Below, piece after piece: positions 4,194 to 5,871 of a stretch of 5,871 nucleotides of DNA. A program made the translations under genes and the position numbers. The notes beneath the pieces were generated by a model. It saw only the letters and a list, made by a program, of their open reading frames with translations. It was not told the origin of the DNA and did no database searches. The stretch is from the NCBI GenBank assembly GCA_900552545.1, contig USAL01000114.1:1-5871 (forward strand), written 5' to 3'. The stretch comes from an uncultured Sutterella sp. (lineage in GTDB: Bacteria; Pseudomonadota; Gammaproteobacteria; Burkholderiales; Burkholderiaceae_F). Position 1 is the first letter of the stretch. Each line of letters begins with the position of its first letter.

Positions 4194-5871
4194 ATGAAAG
4201 TCAAGCACTATCTCATCACGGGCATGAGTTGCGCGGCCTGTTCGGCGCGCGTGGGAAAGGCCGCGGGCGGCGTCGCCGGGGTCTCTCAGGCCGACGTGAA
4301 CCTATTGAAAAACGAGATGACGGTGCACTTTGCCGACGATGCACCCGAGTCGGCGGTCGACGACGTCATCGAAGCGGTCGTCAAGGCCGGCTACGGCGCC
4401 ATGGTGAAGGAGACGACGGCCGGAAAAGGCGCTTCGGGAAAAGGCGCGGGATCGCGCATGACGCCCGCAGACGTCGCCGCCCAGGAAATCGCCGTGATGC
4501 GCGCACGCCTCATTTCAAGCATCATCCTGTGCGTGCCGCTCATGTACCTCTCGATGGCGCCTATGATGGGGATGCCGCTTCCGGCCTTCTTTGAGGGGGC
4601 GGCGAATGCCCCTGCCTTTGCGCTCACGCAGCTGCTGCTCACGATTCCGGTCGTCTTCATCAACTTCAAGTTCTACCGCTCGGGCTTTAAGACCCTCATT
4701 GCGGGCGCGCCCAACATGGATTCGCTCGTCGCAATCGGCTCTGCCGCCTCGGTTGTCTTCGGGCTTTATGCGCTCTACAAGATGCTCTATGCGGTTGCCG
4801 CGGGCGACATGGCCGTTCTCGAGCACTTTGCGCACATCCTCTACTTTGATTCGGCGGCGATGATCCTCACGCTCATCACGCTCGGAAAGTTCTTTGAAGC
4901 CCGCGCCAAGGCCCGCACCACGGACACTCTGGGGCGCCTCATGGCGCTCGTGCCCGAGACCGCGCTCGTGCGGCGCAACGGAGCCGTCGTAACGGTGCCG
5001 ATCGACTCGATCGTCGTGGGCGACGAGGTCATGGTGAAGACCGGCGAACGGGTGCCTGTGGACGGCGTCGTGATTGAAGGCGAGGGGTGGGCTGATGAAT
5101 CGGCCATCACCGGCGAGAGCATTCCGGTGAGGAAGTCCACCGACGGGGCTGGAGACGCACTGTCGAGCGCGTCGCTTTTGATGCGCGGCCACGTCGTCAT
5201 GCGCGCCACGCGCGTGGGCGAAAACACCGCACTGGCGCAGATCATCCGCCTGGTCGACGAGGCGACGTCCTCGAAGGCGCCGGTCGCGCGTCTCGCCGAC
5301 CGCATCAGCGCGGTCTTCGTGCCCGTCGTGATCGCCATTGCCGTCGTGACGGCGCTGGTGTGGTTGGCGCTTGGGGCCGACGCTGAATTTGCCTTTACGG
5401 CCGCCGTGAGCGTTCTCGTCATTTCCTGCCCCTGCGCTCTGGGACTTGCAACGCCCACGGCGATCATGGTGGGCACGGGCAAGGGCGCCGAAAACGGCAT
5501 TCTCATCAAGTCGGCCGAAGCCGTTGAAAAGTGCCGTGCGGTAACGACCGTGATTCTTGACAAGACCGGCACGATTACCGCAGGCAAACCCGTTCTCACC
5601 GACATCGTGGCTGCAGAGGGCTTCTCGCGCGACGAGATCCTCTCTGCTGCAGCAGCCGTCGAGGCCCAAAGCGAGCATCCTCTGGGACACGCGGTGACGG
5701 CCGCCTGCGAAAGTGCGGGGCTTGCTACGGCGCACGCAGAGCACTTTGGGCAGCGCCAGGGCATGGTGTACGGCACGGTGGACGGGCGCTTGATTGAAAT
5801 TGGCAACAAGACGCTCTTTGAAGCGAAAGGCGAGATGAGCGATCGGCTCGACCAGCTCTCTGACGACGGCA
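4194..5871 (+). CDS. copA: Cu(+)-exporting P1B-type ATPase, 3'-truncated by window edge
   Basis: This inner-membrane P-type ATPase probably exports cuprous (or silver) ions from the cytoplasm. The visible 559 residues run to the window edge without a stop; about 190 more are expected, including GDGIND and the last two helices. A single HMA domain (about 3-70) has the metal-binding GMSCAAC at 10-16 (Cys13, Cys16). After a Gly/Lys-rich linker come membrane segments near 105-125, 141-160, 177-200 and 213-233, with the class-typical APNMDSLVAIG and YFDSAAMILTLITLGKFFE. The actuator domain carries TGES at 306-309. The ion-site helix has ISCPCALG with Cys412 and Cys414, pointing to Cu/Ag. DKTGT at 456-460 holds the phosphorylated Asp456, and SEHPLG at 493-498 the nucleotide-domain His495. 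The usual GxG loop appears as GMVYG at 523-527. The start at 4194 puts the usual short leader before the HMA; its Shine-Dalgarno is poor, and the in-frame ATG at 4152 would add 14 residues. Confidence 0.95.
   Translation, partial: MKVKHYLITGMSCAACSARVGKAAGGVAGVSQADVNLLKNEMTVHFADDAPESAVDDVIEAVVKAGYGAMVKETTAGKGASGKGAGSRMTPADVAAQEIAVMRARLISSIILCVPLMYLSMAPMMGMPLPAFFEGAANAPAFALTQLLLTIPVVFINFKFYRSGFKTLIAGAPNMDSLVAIGSAASVVFGLYALYKMLYAVAAGDMAVLEHFAHILYFDSAAMILTLITLGKFFEARAKARTTDTLGRLMALVPETALVRRNGAVVTVPIDSIVVGDEVMVKTGERVPVDGVVIEGEGWADESAITGESIPVRKSTDGAGDALSSASLLMRGHVVMRATRVGENTALAQIIRLVDEATSSKAPVARLADRISAVFVPVVIAIAVVTALVWLALGADAEFAFTAAVSVLVISCPCALGLATPTAIMVGTGKGAENGILIKSAEAVEKCRAVTTVILDKTGTITAGKPVLTDIVAAEGFSRDEILSAAAAVEAQSEHPLGHAVTAACESAGLATAHAEHFGQRQGMVYGTVDGRLIEIGNKTLFEAKGEMSDRLDQLSDDG

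Noticed and set aside
3868..4197. Small open frames on both strands in the divergent spacer
   Set aside because: They overlap the regulator's 5' end and its promoter region, with composition reflecting AT-rich spacer and no domain or supported start.
4515..5809. Long open frames on the minus strand opposite the copper ATPase
   Set aside because: They are antisense shadows of a GC-rich gene. The plus strand carries every P1B ATPase motif in order, and the minus-strand translations are rich in Arg/His or Ser/Thr with no domain.

Overview
The window is ordinary-looking, GC-rich bacterial chromosome with compact gene packing, ATG starts and Shine-Dalgarno sites at most genes. The ParE fragment, the single-HMA copper-type P1B ATPase and the SIMPL/DUF541 protein are all of proteobacterial type. 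My best guess is a betaproteobacterium of the Burkholderiales, perhaps Sutterella/Parasutterella-like. That rests on recalled protein style, not on a search. I see no insertion sequence, prophage gene, CRISPR array, tRNA or rRNA.

Layout from left to right: (1) 2-1423 (+) is the C-terminal three quarters of parE, cut by the left edge. (2) 1424-1610 is a spacer with a perfect 8-bp hairpin just ahead of the next ribosome-binding site. (3) 1611-2324 (+) is a membrane-anchored SIMPL (DUF541) protein of unknown function. (4) 2414-3238 (+) is a MetQ/NlpA-type methionine-binding lipoprotein without visible metN or metI, closed by a strong intrinsic terminator at 3263-3296. (5) 3446-3940 (-) is an HxlR-family winged-helix regulator with an unusual cysteine-containing N-terminal extension. 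(6) 3941-4193 is an AT-rich divergent promoter region with candidate promoters for both flanking genes and two dyads. (7) 4194-5871 (+) is a Cu(+)-type P1B ATPase (copA-like), cut by the right edge inside its nucleotide-binding domain.

The genes on the left (topoisomerase IV subunit, SIMPL protein, MetQ) have no obvious common function and are probably separate or loosely linked transcripts. The right part is the most coherent unit. The HxlR-type regulator is transcribed away from a copper-exporting ATPase, and the shared promoter region carries a TACT-N7-AGTA dyad that overlaps the putative regulator -10. The simplest hypothesis is that the regulator controls itself and the ATPase, sensing metal or thiol stress through its cysteines. 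This is inference from arrangement and residues, not shown by the sequence. I found no clearly new multi-gene system; this divergon is the item most worth checking.
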